Part shown: positions 9,225 to 19,066 of the stretch, piece after piece
Layout of the letters: the number at the start of each line of letters is the position of its first letter
Position numbering within the stretch: position 1 is the stretch's first letter
NCBI RefSeq assembly: GCF_000321025.1
Contig: NZ_HE610718.1
Location: forward strand, 707,210-766,544
Direction of reading: 5' to 3'
DNA length: 59,335 bases
Origin: Peptoniphilus senegalensis JC140
GTDB lineage: Bacteria > Bacillota > Clostridia > Tissierellales > Peptoniphilaceae
Made by a program: the position numbers and the translations under genes
The notes under the pieces: model-generated
Databases searched by the model: none
What the model saw: only the letters and a program-made list of their open reading frames with translations
Told to the model about the DNA's origin: nothing

Positions 9225-10709
9225 ATGACTAAACCAAAAATTAATTTAGATAAAAAATACGGACTATTTATTGGTGGAGAATTTGTTGATAGTGAAAATG
9301 GAGAAACTCTTGATACATTTTGTCCTGCTGATGGTGAACTTTTAGCTAGTATTGCTCAAGCATCTGAAAAAGATGTAGATAGAGCTGTAGAAGCTGCATG
9401 GGAAGGCTTCAATGCTTACAAAAAGACAAACAAATATGAAAGGGCAAAAATTTTAAATCAAATTGCCGATATCATTGATGAAAATGCTGAGCACCTAGCA
9501 ATGGTAGAAACTTTAGACAATGGCAAGCCAATTAGAGAAACAAGAAATGTTGATTTACCACTTGCATCTGAACACTTTAGATACTTTGCAGGTGCAATTT
9601 TAGCAGAAGAAGGGACTGCCAATGCAATTGACGAAAATACTTTATCAATTGTCCTTCGTGAACCTCTTGGAGTTGTTGGACAAATTATTCCATGGAACTT
9701 CCCATTCTTGATGGCAGCATGGAAATTATCTCCAGCTCTTGCAGCAGGCGATGCTGTTGTAATTAAACCATCTTCAACTACTTCACTCTCACTACTTGAA
9801 CTTATGAAGTTAATTAAAGATGTAGTGCCAAAGGGAGTTATCAATGTAGTAACAGGCTCTGGCTCAAAATCTGGAGAATATTTACAACATCACGAAGGTC
9901 TATCAAAGCTTGCCTTCACTGGTTCAACTGAAGTTGGCTACAAGATTGCAAGTGCAGCAGCAGATAAATTAATTCCAGCTACACTAGAACTTGGCGGAAA
10001 ATCTGCAAATATATTCTTTGATGATTGCGATATGGACCTTGCCATTGACGGACTTGCTATGGGAATTTTATTTAATCAAGGTCAAGTATGCTGTGCAGGT
10101 TCAAGAGTTTTTGTTCACGAAAATATTTATGATGAATTTATTGAAAGGGCAATCAAAAAGTTTGAAGGCATTAAAGTTGGACTTCCTTGGGAAGAAGACA
10201 CTCAAGTTGGTGCACAAGTAAATAAATCACAAACTGAAAAAGTTCTCGGATATGTAGAAGTTGCTAAAAAAGAAGGAGCAACAATTGCTGTTGGTGGCGA
10301 AAAAGCTACAAAGAATGGCACAGAAAATGGTTACTTCACTATGCCAACTCTTATTACAAATGCAAACAATGATATGAAAGTTGCAAGAGATGAAATCTTT
10401 GGACCAGTTGCTGTAATTATCAAATTCAAAGATGAAGATGAAGTTATAAAAATGGCAAATGACTCTGACTATGGTCTAGCAGGTGCAGTTTGGACAAGAG
10501 ACATCAATAAGGCTATTAGAGTTGCAAGAGGCGTTGAAACTGGAAGAATGTGGGTTAACACTTATAACCAACTTCCTGCAGGAGCACCTTTTGGCGGCTA
10601 CAAGACATCTGGTATTGGCAGAGAAAACCACAAGATGATGCTTGATGCTTATTCACAAGTTAAAAATATTTTCATCAACACTTCTGAAAAACCATCAGGA
10701 CTTTACTAA
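9225..10709 (+). CDS. NAD(P)-dependent aldehyde dehydrogenase
   Basis: A 494-residue enzyme of the classical ALDH superfamily, full length. The general-base motif LELGGKSA carries Glu255. The catalytic motif GQVCCAGSR has Cys289 in the position of the nucleophile, followed by Cys290. The Rossmann-side IPWNFPFLMA motif and the C-terminal APFGGYKTSGIGRE motif are intact. It oxidises an aldehyde to an acid with reduction of NAD(P)+; the natural aldehyde is not evident. I start at the ATG at 9225, preceded by AAGGAG, rather than the in-frame upstream ATG at 9162, which adds 21 residues without family support. It stands alone. A role in handling lactaldehyde or acetaldehyde is only a possibility. 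Confidence 0.9.
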   Translation: MTKPKINLDKKYGLFIGGEFVDSENGETLDTFCPADGELLASIAQASEKDVDRAVEAAWEGFNAYKKTNKYERAKILNQIADIIDENAEHLAMVETLDNGKPIRETRNVDLPLASEHFRYFAGAILAEEGTANAIDENTLSIVLREPLGVVGQIIPWNFPFLMAAWKLSPALAAGDAVVIKPSSTTSLSLLELMKLIKDVVPKGVINVVTGSGSKSGEYLQHHEGLSKLAFTGSTEVGYKIASAAADKLIPATLELGGKSANIFFDDCDMDLAIDGLAMGILFNQGQVCCAGSRVFVHENIYDEFIERAIKKFEGIKVGLPWEEDTQVGAQVNKSQTEKVLGYVEVAKKEGATIAVGGEKATKNGTENGYFTMPTLITNANNDMKVARDEIFGPVAVIIKFKDEDEVIKMANDSDYGLAGAVWTRDINKAIRVARGVETGRMWVNTYNQLPAGAPFGGYKTSGIGRENHKMMLDAYSQVKNIFINTSEKPSGLY

Positions 10710-10735
10710 TTATAAAAAAATAAGGCATAAAAAGA

Positions 10736-10761
10736 GGGCTAGTAGTAAAAACTATTAGCCC
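10736..10761 (-). terminator. Terminator between convergent ALDH and gltS genes
   Basis: GGGCTAGTAGT pairs with ACTATTAGCCC over AAAA. Read on the minus strand it is followed by TCTTTTTATG, so it mainly serves gltS; it may also slow transcripts from the other side. Confidence 0.7.
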
Positions 10762-10790
10762 ATTTAAAATGCTTAAAATTTTATTAAATT

Positions 10791-12014
10791 TTACATACCT
10801 GCGCCCATCTTCATGGCTATATCTAAGAATTTTGTAATGATAAGGGCATTTGTAAGATTTGAAATAAATCCACCGATTACTGGTACAACGAAGAAGGCAA
10901 GTTTAGAATATCTATACTTGTCGCAAACAGTTTTCATTGTAGTCATTGAAACTGGAACAGCTCCTGTACCAAATCCAAGATGCCCTACTGCCATTACTGC
11001 TGAGTCGTAGTTCTTGCCAAGAAGTCTAAATGTCAAGAAGTAAGTGAATAGTAAAATTAATACAACTTGTGCTAATAGTAGAACAATTAATTGTCCTCCT
11101 AAGTCTGCAAGTTGCCACAATTTCATTGTAACAATTGACATTGAAACAAATAGTGCAAGGGAAAAGTCTCCAACTGTGTCAAGTGCTTCTAATATATTAT
11201 CATTAGTTCTATTTGTTTTATCAAGGAATATTCTCACGATAATACCACCAAGCATACAGTTTACGTGGATAGGAATATTGATGTTAAAGTGTTGTAGAGC
11301 TAAGAAGAATAATTCTCCAATACCACAAGCAAGGACTAGCATATTTACAGCTGATATTACATTTTTCTTATTCATCATAACAGTTTTTGCAGTATCAACA
11401 ATTGTGTTTTGTTGGTTGTCAAGTTCAGGGTTTTCAAAGCCAAATCTTTTTACCAAGAAGTTACCATAAGGGCCTCCAAGAAGTGAACCAGCAATAAGTC
11501 CAAAAGTGGCAGATGCAATAGCAACTTCCATAGCAGCCTTTTGACCAGCTTCAACAGCTATTGGTGCAAAACTTGCTGCATTTCCATGGCCACCAGTCAT
11601 AGGTATTGAACCAGTCATCATAGAGATAAGCGGATGAACGTGAAGTAAATTACCTACTCCAATAGCAAGTGCGTTTTGACAAGCAGCAAGAATTGCAGCT
11701 AAAACGGCAAAGATTACTACTAATTTTCCACCTTGTTTTAAAAGTGAAAGGCTGGCTGCTGCTCCACTTGCAGCAAAAAACAAGCAGTAAAATAATGTGT
11801 TGACTGTTTTGAAGTCGAAGTTTGGTTCCATAATTCCTGCGTAGTATAAGATCATTGTAATTATAGAAATTATAGTTCCTCCAACTACAGCTGATGGCAA
11901 ACAGTATTTAACAAGAATAGGGAATTTCTTTCTTAGAAAATCTCCAATGTAAATACCGATGACAGCAAGAAGTAGAACTTCGAACATACCAAATTCTAAA
12001 GTTATTCTTTCCAT
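10791..12014 (-). CDS. gltS: Sodium/glutamate symporter GltS
   Basis: A 407-residue polytopic membrane protein of the GltS (ESS) family. The paired re-entrant-loop motifs are visible: GSIPMTGGHGNAA near residue 135 and GHLGFGTGAVPVSM near residue 345, each followed by hydrophobic helices in an inverted duplicated layout. It imports L-glutamate with Na+. Glutamate is a main fermentation substrate in this kind of anaerobe, and the window also encodes HutG (which makes glutamate) and a Na+-pump decarboxylase pair. A GGGAGG site lies just before the ATG. A good promoter is present upstream on the minus strand. Confidence 0.95.
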   Translation of the reverse strand: MERITLEFGMFEVLLLAVIGIYIGDFLRKKFPILVKYCLPSAVVGGTIISIITMILYYAGIMEPNFDFKTVNTLFYCLFFAASGAAASLSLLKQGGKLVVIFAVLAAILAACQNALAIGVGNLLHVHPLISMMTGSIPMTGGHGNAASFAPIAVEAGQKAAMEVAIASATFGLIAGSLLGGPYGNFLVKRFGFENPELDNQQNTIVDTAKTVMMNKKNVISAVNMLVLACGIGELFFLALQHFNINIPIHVNCMLGGIIVRIFLDKTNRTNDNILEALDTVGDFSLALFVSMSIVTMKLWQLADLGGQLIVLLLAQVVLILLFTYFLTFRLLGKNYDSAVMAVGHLGFGTGAVPVSMTTMKTVCDKYRYSKLAFFVVPVIGGFISNLTNALIITKFLDIAMKMGAGM

Positions 12015-12046
12015 TTTTTTCCTCCCAAAAAAAATTTCTGGTCGAT

Positions 12047-12075
12047 AACATAATGAGTATAGTTATCATTATGTT
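12047..12075 (-). promoter_or_regulatory. Inverted repeat in the gltS leader
   Basis: Ten-base arms AACATAATGA and TCATTATGTT surround a nine-base loop just downstream of the predicted gltS start site (near 12083). It could be a repressor operator or an RNA hairpin. It has a T-run on the + side, but no + gene ends here. Confidence 0.45.
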
Positions 12076-12089
12076 TTTCAGCCTTAATC

Positions 12090-12118
12090 ATTATAAAATA
12101 AAAAAGGCATAGAGTCAA
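12090..12118 (-). promoter_or_regulatory. gltS promoter
   Basis: On the minus strand TTGACT (12113-12118) and TATAAT (12090-12095) are 17 bp apart. Between this promoter and hisS, 12156-12166 and 12184-12194 form an 11-bp inverted repeat (AATAAAAGTAT) of unknown role. I found no T-box signature for hisS. Confidence 0.75.
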
Positions 12119-12295
12119 AAAATGTTAATAAATTTCTATATAAAAATTTAAGATGAATAAAAGTATGCTCTTTAAAAGATAAAATACTTTTATTTAATAT
12201 CATGCAAAAGTACAAAAAGTAAATTATATGTGATAAAATAAAGTTAATAAATATAACAAATGCTAAAAATTAAAATAAAAATTAGGAGTGATATC

Positions 12296-13603
12296 ATGAG
12301 CATAGTTAAACCTTCAACTCTTCCGGGATTTATGGAACTACTCCCAAAAGATCAAATTCTCTTTAATGAAATGAGAGATATAATAAGAGAAAATTTTGAA
12401 AAACATGGATTTTTGCCAATAGATACGCCAGTAATAGAAAAATCTGAAGTGCTACTAGCAAAGGGCGGCGGAGAAACTGAAAAACAAATCTATAGATTTT
12501 CTAAGGGCGACACAGATATGAGTCTAAGATTTGACCTGACAGTTCCTCTTGCAAGATATACAGTGGAGCACATGAATGACTTATCTTTTCCTTTTAAGAG
12601 ATACCAAATTGGAAAGGTATATAGGGGAGAAAAAGCTCAAAAGGGACGTTTTAGAGAATTTTATCAATGTGATATTGACACAATTGGAATGGGAGACTTG
12701 TCTCTAGTAAATGATGCAGAATTTCCAGTTGTAATTTATCACACATTTAAGGATTTAGGCTTTACTGATTTTACAATTCACTTAAATAATAGAAAAATTT
12801 TAAAGGGTTTCTTTGCCTCTCTTGGCATTGAAGATTCTATGAATGTTTTGAGAATTGTAGATAAAATTGACAAAATTGGCGAAGAAAATGTCCTAGCTGA
12901 ACTTGCTGAACTTGGAGTAGAAAAGGATAAGGGCGAAAAGATTTTAGAGTTTATAAAAATTAAGGGAAGCACAGATGAAATTATTAAAGCTTTAAATGAT
13001 TTAAAGATAGAAGATGAAATCTTCCAAGAAGGTCTTTCTGAAATCACTGAAGTGGTTGGCTATATGAGAGATTTTGGCATAGACGAAAATTGTTTTGACA
13101 TCGACTTAAAAATTGCCAGAGGGCTAGACTATTACACAGGAACAGTTTATGAAACAACTCTTGACAATTATCCAAAGATTGGCTCAGTTTGCTCTGGTGG
13201 AAGATATGAAGACCTTGCAAGTTACTACACTGACAAAGTTCTTCCTGGAGTTGGAATTTCCATTGGACTTTCAAGACTTTTCTATCAATTAAATGAAGCA
13301 AAAATAATTTCCAGTGAAGAAAAATCTCTAGTTGATTTATTGATTATTCCAATGGATGACTGTTTACATGATGGCATAAGACTTTTAAATGAGCTAAGGG
13401 AAAAGGGCGTAAAGGTCTCTGTCTATACTGAATTTGCTAAGCTAAAGAAAAAGTTTAAGTACGCAGACCAAACTAAGGTGCCTTATGTAATTGTCCTTGG
13501 CGAAGAAGAAATTAAAAATAGAAGATACAGCTTAAAGGATATGAAGAGTGGAGATCAGGAAGAAGTTACTTTTGATGAGTTAGTTGAAAAATTTAGTATG
13601 TGA
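12296..13603 (+). CDS. hisS: Histidyl-tRNA synthetase
   Basis: A 435-residue class II synthetase. Motif 2 carries RGEKAQKGRFREFYQ, the histidine-specific signature ARGLDYYTGTVYE is intact, and motif 3 reads GVGISIGLSRL. A C-terminal anticodon-binding domain (about residues 335-435) is present. That argues for hisS and against the HisZ regulatory paralogue, which lacks that domain. I start at the ATG at 12296 behind TAGGAGTG; an upstream in-frame ATG at 12260 has no ribosome site. A single-gene unit with its own terminator. It charges tRNA-His in the cytoplasm. Confidence 0.95.
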   Translation: MSIVKPSTLPGFMELLPKDQILFNEMRDIIRENFEKHGFLPIDTPVIEKSEVLLAKGGGETEKQIYRFSKGDTDMSLRFDLTVPLARYTVEHMNDLSFPFKRYQIGKVYRGEKAQKGRFREFYQCDIDTIGMGDLSLVNDAEFPVVIYHTFKDLGFTDFTIHLNNRKILKGFFASLGIEDSMNVLRIVDKIDKIGEENVLAELAELGVEKDKGEKILEFIKIKGSTDEIIKALNDLKIEDEIFQEGLSEITEVVGYMRDFGIDENCFDIDLKIARGLDYYTGTVYETTLDNYPKIGSVCSGGRYEDLASYYTDKVLPGVGISIGLSRLFYQLNEAKIISSEEKSLVDLLIIPMDDCLHDGIRLLNELREKGVKVSVYTEFAKLKKKFKYADQTKVPYVIVLGEEEIKNRRYSLKDMKSGDQEEVTFDELVEKFSM

Positions 13604-13643
13604 CTGCGACTCCTTTGAAAAAGCTTAAAAAATACAATAAATC

Positions 13644-13669
13644 GTGCAACTTATGTTGCACTTTTTTTT
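13644..13669 (+). terminator. Terminator after hisS
   Basis: GTGCAAC pairs with GTTGCAC over TTAT and runs into eight T. Confidence 0.92.
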
Positions 13670-13716
13670 ATTTAAGATTAAAATAGGATAGAAGTTTGAA
13701 GAAATGAGATGAGAAA

Positions 13717-15540
13717 TTGAAAAGAGAAGATATAAGAAATATAGCAATTATTGCCCATGTTGATCATGGCAAGACTACACTTGTAGATGCACTACTAAAA
13801 CAATCAGGAATTTTTAGAGATAATCAACAAGTAAACGAAAGAGTCATGGACTCCAATGACATTGAAAGGGAGAGAGGTATAACTATCCTTTCAAAAAACA
13901 CTGCCGTAAACCACAATGGTGTTAAAATTAACATAATTGATACACCGGGACACGCTGACTTCGGTGGAGAAGTTGAACGTGTGCTTAAAATGGTAAATGG
14001 TGTTGTACTACTTGTAGATGCCTTTGAAGGTCCAATGCCTCAAACAAAATTTGTTTTGAAAAAATCTTTTGAGCTTAATCTTCCAGTTATTGTCTGCATA
14101 AATAAAGTAGACAGACCAGAAGCTAGACCTCTTGATGTTGTTGATGAAGTTCTTGATTTATTTATTGAACTTGGTGCAGATGACGATGTTCTTGAATGCC
14201 CATTTGTTTTTGCATCTGCTAAACAAGGCATCGCAGCACTTGATTTAGATGATGAGATGACTTCAATGGACCCACTTTTTGAAACTATTATAAAATACAT
14301 TCCAGCACCAGAGAATAAAGACGAAGAACCTTTCAAACTTTTAATTTCAACAATTGACTACAATGACTATGTTGGAAGAATTGGTATTGGAAAAATTGAA
14401 CAAGGTATAATTAAAGAAAATGACAAACTTGTTAGAGTAAATAAGACTAAACCAGACTTCCAAGAAAGTATTAAGATTACACAAATTTATGAATTTGAAG
14501 GTCTTAACAGAGTGGAAGTTGAGTCTTCAAAGTCAGGTTCAATTATTGCAGTTACAGGAATTGAAGACATTAACATTGGAGACACTATTACATCCACTGA
14601 AGACACTGAAGCTCTTGAATTTGTAAAAATTTCTGAGCCAACTATTTCAATGAATTTTTCTGTAAATAATTCGCCTTTTGCAGGAAGAGTTGGCAAGTTT
14701 TTGACATCGAGACAAATTAAGGCAAGACTTAATAGAGAACTTCAAACTGATGTTGGTCTAAGAGTTGAAGAAACAGACACAACTGATTCCTTTAAGGTTA
14801 GTGGAAGAGGAGAACTTCATCTTTCTGTACTAATTGAAAACATGAGACGTGAAGGTTACGAATTCCAAGTTTCCAAGCCACAAGTTTTATATAAGTATGA
14901 TGAAAATGGTAAGAAGTTAGAACCAACTGAAAGGGTTACAATTGATGTAGATAGTATTTATGCGGGCTCTGTCATAGAAAAACTTGGAAGAAGAAAGGGC
15001 GAGCTTGTAAATATAATTGAGCCAAATGGTGGTTATCAAAGACTTGAATTTATTATTCCTTCAAGGGGACTCATTGGCTACAGAACTGAATTTATGACTG
15101 ACACAAAGGGAAGTGGAATTTTAAATTCTATCTTCGAAAGTTATGTGCCATTTAAGGGCGAAATTCCAAGGAGAGTTAATGCTTCTATAGTTTCTTTTGA
15201 CACTGGTACTGCATCAACTTATGGACTTAACAATGCTCAAGAGCGTGGAACTCTATTTGTAGAACCAGGAGAAGATGTCTACGAGGGTCAAGTTGTTGGC
15301 GAATCTCCAAAGGGAGTTGAAATTGAAGTTTCTGTAACAAAGGCAAAAAAACAAACCAATGTCAGAGCTTCAGGTTCAGACGATGCCCTAAGACTCTCTC
15401 CCGTTAGAAAGATGAGCCTTGAAGAAGCCCTTGAATTTATAGAAGATGATGAGCTTATAGAAATTACTCCAAATGAATTTAGACTTAGAAAGAAAATCCT
15501 AGATTCACAACAAAGATACAAATCAAAGAAAAATAAATAA
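13717..15540 (+). CDS. typA: Ribosome-associated GTPase TypA/BipA
   Basis: A 607-residue translational GTPase, the family's normal length. G1 is AHVDHGKT at residues 13-20, the switch I region holds ERERGITI, G3 is [15 protein letters not shown], and G4 is NKVDRP. EF-G-like domains III and V and the TypA-specific C-terminal domain follow, with the [10 protein letters not shown] motif. It acts on the ribosome under stress and in large-subunit assembly. The start is TTG with only a weak purine stretch before it, which may keep expression low. The cls reading frame begins 12 nt after the stop, so the genes are probably co-transcribed. Confidence 0.95.
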   Translation: MKREDIRNIAIIAHVDHGKTTLVDALLKQSGIFRDNQQVNERVMDSNDIERERGITILSKNTAVNHNGVKINIIDTPGHADFGGEVERVLKMVNGVVLLVDAFEGPMPQTKFVLKKSFELNLPVIVCINKVDRPEARPLDVVDEVLDLFIELGADDDVLECPFVFASAKQGIAALDLDDEMTSMDPLFETIIKYIPAPENKDEEPFKLLISTIDYNDYVGRIGIGKIEQGIIKENDKLVRVNKTKPDFQESIKITQIYEFEGLNRVEVESSKSGSIIAVTGIEDINIGDTITSTEDTEALEFVKISEPTISMNFSVNNSPFAGRVGKFLTSRQIKARLNRELQTDVGLRVEETDTTDSFKVSGRGELHLSVLIENMRREGYEFQVSKPQVLYKYDENGKKLEPTERVTIDVDSIYAGSVIEKLGRRKGELVNIIEPNGGYQRLEFIIPSRGLIGYRTEFMTDTKGSGILNSIFESYVPFKGEIPRRVNASIVSFDTGTASTYGLNNAQERGTLFVEPGEDVYEGQVVGESPKGVEIEVSVTKAKKQTNVRASGSDDALRLSPVRKMSLEEALEFIEDDELIEITPNEFRLRKKILDSQQRYKSKKNK

Positions 15541-15552
15541 TAGAGGTGTTCC

Positions 15553-17015
15553 ATGCTTAGCGCATATTTTGAAATGTTAAAGAACTTTGCCCAAGTTTAT
15601 TCTTTCCTATTCGTAGCAAATGTATTAATATCTGCTTTTATAATTTTGTACGACAATAAAAAACCAACATCAACACTTTTATGGGTAATGGCTATAAATT
15701 TTTTACCAGTAATAGGATTTATTCTCTATCTTTTTATAGGGCAAGACATATCAAAGTCCAGGATATTTGACGGAAAAAACAGAGCTGATAAAATTTTAAA
15801 AAAAAATCAAAAACACAACTTATTGAAATAAAAAATGATGAATTTGTCTATTCAAATGAGAGAACTAAAGATTACATTCCCATGATTGAAATGTTTAACA
15901 AAGCAGAAGATGAGTTACTTTATACAAATAATAAAGTAACAATTTTCAATGATGGAAAAGATAAATTTAAAGAATTATTTAAAGATTTAAGAAGTGCAAA
16001 GAAAACAATTTATGTCCAATACTACATCTACAAATCTGATGAATTGTCATCAGAATTTACAAGTATTTTAATTGAAAAGGCAAAAGAAGGTCTTGATGTA
16101 TATCTTTTAGTAGATGGAATGGGCATTAGGAACATGAAAATAAAAGATAGAAATAGGCTGAAAGAGGCAGGAGTAAAATTTGGAGTATTTTTCCCTGGAA
16201 TAATTGACAAATTAAACACTCACATAAATTTTAGAAATCACAGAAAAATTGTAGTTATAGACAAGCGAATTGGCTATGTTGGTGGCTTTAATGTTGGAGA
16301 TGAATATGTTTCAAAGGGGAAAATGGGATTTTGGCGAGATACACATCTTAGGATAGTTGGTCCAGCAGTTAATGGACTTGCTTGGAGATTTTTCTTGGAT
16401 TTTAAATTTGCTTCAAATGAACGCACCAAAGGATTTACAACAGAAATTTTTCCAGAAATAGAAGATGGAATTGACATAAATATTGTCACAAGTGGGCCAG
16501 ATACCAAGGCAGACTCCATAAGAAACGGCTACGAAAAACTTATAACATCTGCAAAAAAAGAGGTTTATGTTCAGACACCTTACTTTGTGCCAGATGAAGG
16601 ACTTCTAAAGGCCCTAAAGGTTGCTGCCCTATCTGGAGTTGAAGTTCACTTGATGTTCCCTAAAAAGAGAGACCATGTTTTCGTTCACTGGGCATCACTT
16701 TCCTTTATGGGAGAACTATTAAAGTGGGGCGCACACGTGTATCAATATGAAGGCGGCTTTCTCCATACAAAGGTAGTAATATCAGATGATTATTTATCAA
16801 GTGTAGGTACAGCAAATTTTGACATACGTTCCTTTGAATTGAATTTTGAAGTAAATGCCTTTTTATATGATGAAGAGATTAATAAAAAATTAAAGGAAGA
16901 TTTCAAAGAAGATTTGAAGTCTTGTACAGAAATCACGCCGGAAATGTATAAAAATAGGTCAAGGTTTACTAAATTTAGAGAGGCAATCTCAAGACTTTTA
17001 GCACCACTTTTATAA
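15553..17015 (+). pseudogene. cls: Cardiolipin synthase, reading frame broken at an A9 run
   Basis: The gene is in two frames. Positions 15553-15831 encode the two N-terminal membrane helices, ending in a stop. From 15798 on, the -1 frame continues without a stop to 17015 and encodes both phospholipase-D-like HKD motifs: HRKIVVID (with NHRK before it) and HTKVVISD. Joined, they give about 487 residues, the normal length for bacterial Cls, which condenses phosphatidylglycerol into cardiolipin in the membrane. The join lies at nine A (15798-15806) that hold an in-frame A AAA AAA heptamer, where a -1 shift would restore the product. It may be a sequencing error, a real pseudogene, or slippage-dependent expression. 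GAGGTG precedes the ATG. Confidence 0.8.
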
Positions 17016-17016
17016 A

Positions 17017-17556
17017 ATGGAAATAGAAATAAAGAGAAAAAATATAAAAAGTCTTCGGATAAAAGTAGAAGATGGTATAATAAAAGTATCAGCGCCACTT
17101 AGGGCAAGTGAAAAAGAAATAAAGAAACTTCTTGAGACCAATAAAGATGTCATAGAGAAATTGAAGCTTGCTGATGAAAGTCGAAATAGATACAAAAATA
17201 ATTTATTTGGCGAAAAAGTAAACTTTACATCAGAAGAAGACTTGGAAGAAATATATAGGCGAGAGCTAAAAAAAGTTCTTGGAGAAATTTTTCCAAGATA
17301 CGAAGCTCTCACAGGTTTAAGTCCAAATTCTTATGAGATAAGAAAGATGAAAGTGAGATGGGGCACTTGCTATCCCAAGAGGGGCGACATAAAGATAAAT
17401 CTTTACTTAGCATCGAGACCTCTAGAAGAGATAGAAGCAGTTGTCCTTCACGAGCTTATCCACCTCAAATACTTTTATCATGACAAAAAATTTAGAGAAG
17501 AGTGCAAAAAGTATATGCCAAATTATGAAGAGATTGAAAGAAACTTAAAGAGATAG
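17017..17556 (+). CDS. YgjP-like (DUF45) metallopeptidase-fold protein
   Basis: A 179-residue protein with the zincin-like HELIH motif at residues 145-149 and a downstream YHDKKF segment, diagnostic of the YgjP/DUF45 family. The VRWGTC motif before it is also typical. It is shorter than most members (about 230), mainly at the N terminus. The ATG lies one base after the cls stop, so it belongs to the typA-cls transcript. The physiological substrate is not established for this family; a metal-dependent hydrolase role is inferred from the motif. Confidence 0.85.
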   Translation: MEIEIKRKNIKSLRIKVEDGIIKVSAPLRASEKEIKKLLETNKDVIEKLKLADESRNRYKNNLFGEKVNFTSEEDLEEIYRRELKKVLGEIFPRYEALTGLSPNSYEIRKMKVRWGTCYPKRGDIKINLYLASRPLEEIEAVVLHELIHLKYFYHDKKFREECKKYMPNYEEIERNLKR

Positions 17557-17564
17557 GTGATGGA

Positions 17565-17780
17565 ATGAAAAAAGCATTAAAAATAATAGGAATAATCGCA
17601 CTGGTGATAATTCTAATGAAACTTTTTAATATCTCAATATTTGTTGGAAATCAGAAAATTGATAAGAACCAAATAATAGATGGAATAAGAAATTTCAACC
17701 TTGGGGATCTCTTTGATAGAGTTTCAAATTTCTTCAACGAGCTTGTAGGTGGAATAAAAAGAGCAGTAAATAGTTTGTAA
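17565..17780 (+). CDS. Small membrane-anchored protein, unknown function
   Basis: A 71-residue protein with one N-terminal hydrophobic helix (about residues 5-28) and an amphipathic remainder. A GGTGATGG stretch precedes the ATG, which lies 8 nt after the YgjP-like gene. A terminator follows at 17804, so it is the last gene of the typA-cls unit. I recognise no family. Confidence 0.65.
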   Translation: MKKALKIIGIIALVIILMKLFNISIFVGNQKIDKNQIIDGIRNFNLGDLFDRVSNFFNELVGGIKRAVNSL

Positions 17781-17803
17781 ATATATTTTATTAAATAAAA
17801 TTA

Positions 17804-17826
17804 GCACGCGTGGGCGTGCTTTTTTA
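17804..17826 (+). terminator. Terminator of the typA-cls unit
   Basis: GCACGC pairs with GCGTGC over GTGG and is followed by TTTTTT. Confidence 0.9.
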
Positions 17827-17850
17827 GTGCAGTAAAAATTTTAAGCTTTG

Positions 17851-17859
17851 TGTTATAAT
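17851..17859 (+). promoter_or_regulatory. Extended -10 promoter of the ZIP transporter gene
   Basis: TGTTATAAT is an extended -10 element (TG-N-TATAAT). No clear -35 is seen, which such promoters tolerate. The mRNA leader would be only about 10 nt. Confidence 0.55.
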
Positions 17860-17876
17860 AAAAAATAGGTGAGAAA

Positions 17877-18632
17877 ATGAATTTAACTTTTATAATACTT
17901 GGCTGTATAGTGCCAGGACTTATGACTGGGGTTGGAGCAATCCCAATATTTTTTGCAAAAGATGTCAGCCAAAAGCTTCTAGATGTACTTCTTGCAGCAG
18001 CTGCAGGAGTAATGCTTGCTGCAACTTGCTTTTCTCTTATTATACCAAGCCTTGAAGCAGGCGAAGGCAAGATGGGAGTTCTAGTTACGGGACTGGGAAT
18101 TTTTTGCGGTGCGCTTATACTTGATTTAATAGATAGGTATGCACCTCACGAACATTTAATAGAGAAGAAACATGAGGGAATGAATGTAAAAAATTTATCC
18201 AAAATTTGGCTCTTTGTAATAGCAATAGCAATTCACAACTTTCCCGAAGGACTTGCAACAGGAGTTGGCTTTGGTGGAGACAACATGTCCAATGGACTTT
18301 CTGTTGCCTTTGGAATTGCCCTTCAAAATATGCCAGAAGGACTAGCCGTTGCCCTAGCCCTTGTGAGAGAAGGCTATTCTCGCAAGAAGGGTTTTGCCAT
18401 AGCAACTTTAACGGGAATAGTTGAACCAATTGGAGCATTTTTGGGAGTTTGGCTTGTGTCAATTTTTTCAGCGACACTTGGATTTATCCTCGCCTTAGCA
18501 GGAGGAGCCATGCTCTTTGTAATTAGCGATGAGATAATACCAGAGACACACAACAATGGCTACGAGAGAGCCGCAACTTATGGCGTAATCTTTGGCTTTA
18601 TTCTCATGATGTTTTTAGATGCCTTAATTTAA
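17877..18632 (+). CDS. ZIP-family divalent metal transporter
   Basis: A 251-residue integral membrane protein with about eight hydrophobic helices. The ZIP metal-site motifs are both visible: HNFPEGLATG in the fourth helix and NMPEGLAVA in the fifth. It should import Zn2+ or a similar divalent metal (Fe2+, Mn2+). Metal preference cannot be read from the motifs. A monocistronic gene between a short promoter and a shared terminator. Confidence 0.93.
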   Translation: MNLTFIILGCIVPGLMTGVGAIPIFFAKDVSQKLLDVLLAAAAGVMLAATCFSLIIPSLEAGEGKMGVLVTGLGIFCGALILDLIDRYAPHEHLIEKKHEGMNVKNLSKIWLFVIAIAIHNFPEGLATGVGFGGDNMSNGLSVAFGIALQNMPEGLAVALALVREGYSRKKGFAIATLTGIVEPIGAFLGVWLVSIFSATLGFILALAGGAMLFVISDEIIPETHNNGYERAATYGVIFGFILMMFLDALI

Positions 18633-18643
18633 GAAGCAAAAAC

Positions 18644-18680
18644 ACCTCACAACTTTTTTAGTCATGAGGTATTTTTTTAT
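18644..18680. terminator. Bidirectional terminator between ZIP gene and minus-strand operon
   Basis: ACCTCA pairs with TGAGGT, with a further AC/GT pair inside. It has T-runs on both strands, suited to ending the ZIP gene and the minus-strand gene that ends at 18677. Confidence 0.7.
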
Positions 18681-19057
18681 TTTATCTTTGCCTTTATATT
18701 AATTTCAAAGGAGTTTTCATCGAGAGAATCTTCCCGCATCTCCACTGCTTCTGTAAAATAAATTTCTGCATCCTCTAAAAAATAAATTGGGTGGATGCCA
18801 TCAATGAATTTCAAATTACTATTTGTCCTAACATCACCGTAGGAGATTATTTCGCCCACTGCGTGATATTTTAAAATTAATTTGTTCCCAAGTTTTTTTA
18901 TGTAGCTTGGCTTTTTGTAGTCAAGGGATATTTTCTCTAGGGTGGATATTATTTTTTCATCTAAAATTAAATCATCAACTGCCTTTAATTTTTTCATAAA
19001 TTCTTCTGTCTTGTAAGTATTTACATTTATCATGTAAGAGTCAAAGGAAAAAATCAT
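18677..19057 (-). CDS. Conserved-looking protein of unknown function downstream of rlmH
   Basis: A 126-residue, mostly hydrophilic protein without signal peptide or membrane helix. It lies 9 nt downstream of rlmH and has a GAGGCG site before the ATG, so it is the third gene of a tpx-rlmH transcript. A second in-frame ATG eight codons on is also possible. I recognise no domain. Confidence 0.6.
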   Translation of the reverse strand: MIFSFDSYMINVNTYKTEEFMKKLKAVDDLILDEKIISTLEKISLDYKKPSYIKKLGNKLILKYHAVGEIISYGDVRTNSNLKFIDGIHPIYFLEDAEIYFTEAVEMREDSLDENSFEINIKAKIK

Positions 19058-19066
19058 TTTATCGCC

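Noticed and set aside
12119-12295. T-box leader for hisS
   Set aside because: No T-box core (AGGGTGGNACCGCG), specifier loop pattern or terminator is present; only a simple AT-rich inverted repeat is seen.
12296-13603. HisZ (regulatory paralogue) instead of HisRS
   Set aside because: The HisRS signature and the C-terminal anticodon-binding domain are both present, and no his biosynthesis genes are nearby.
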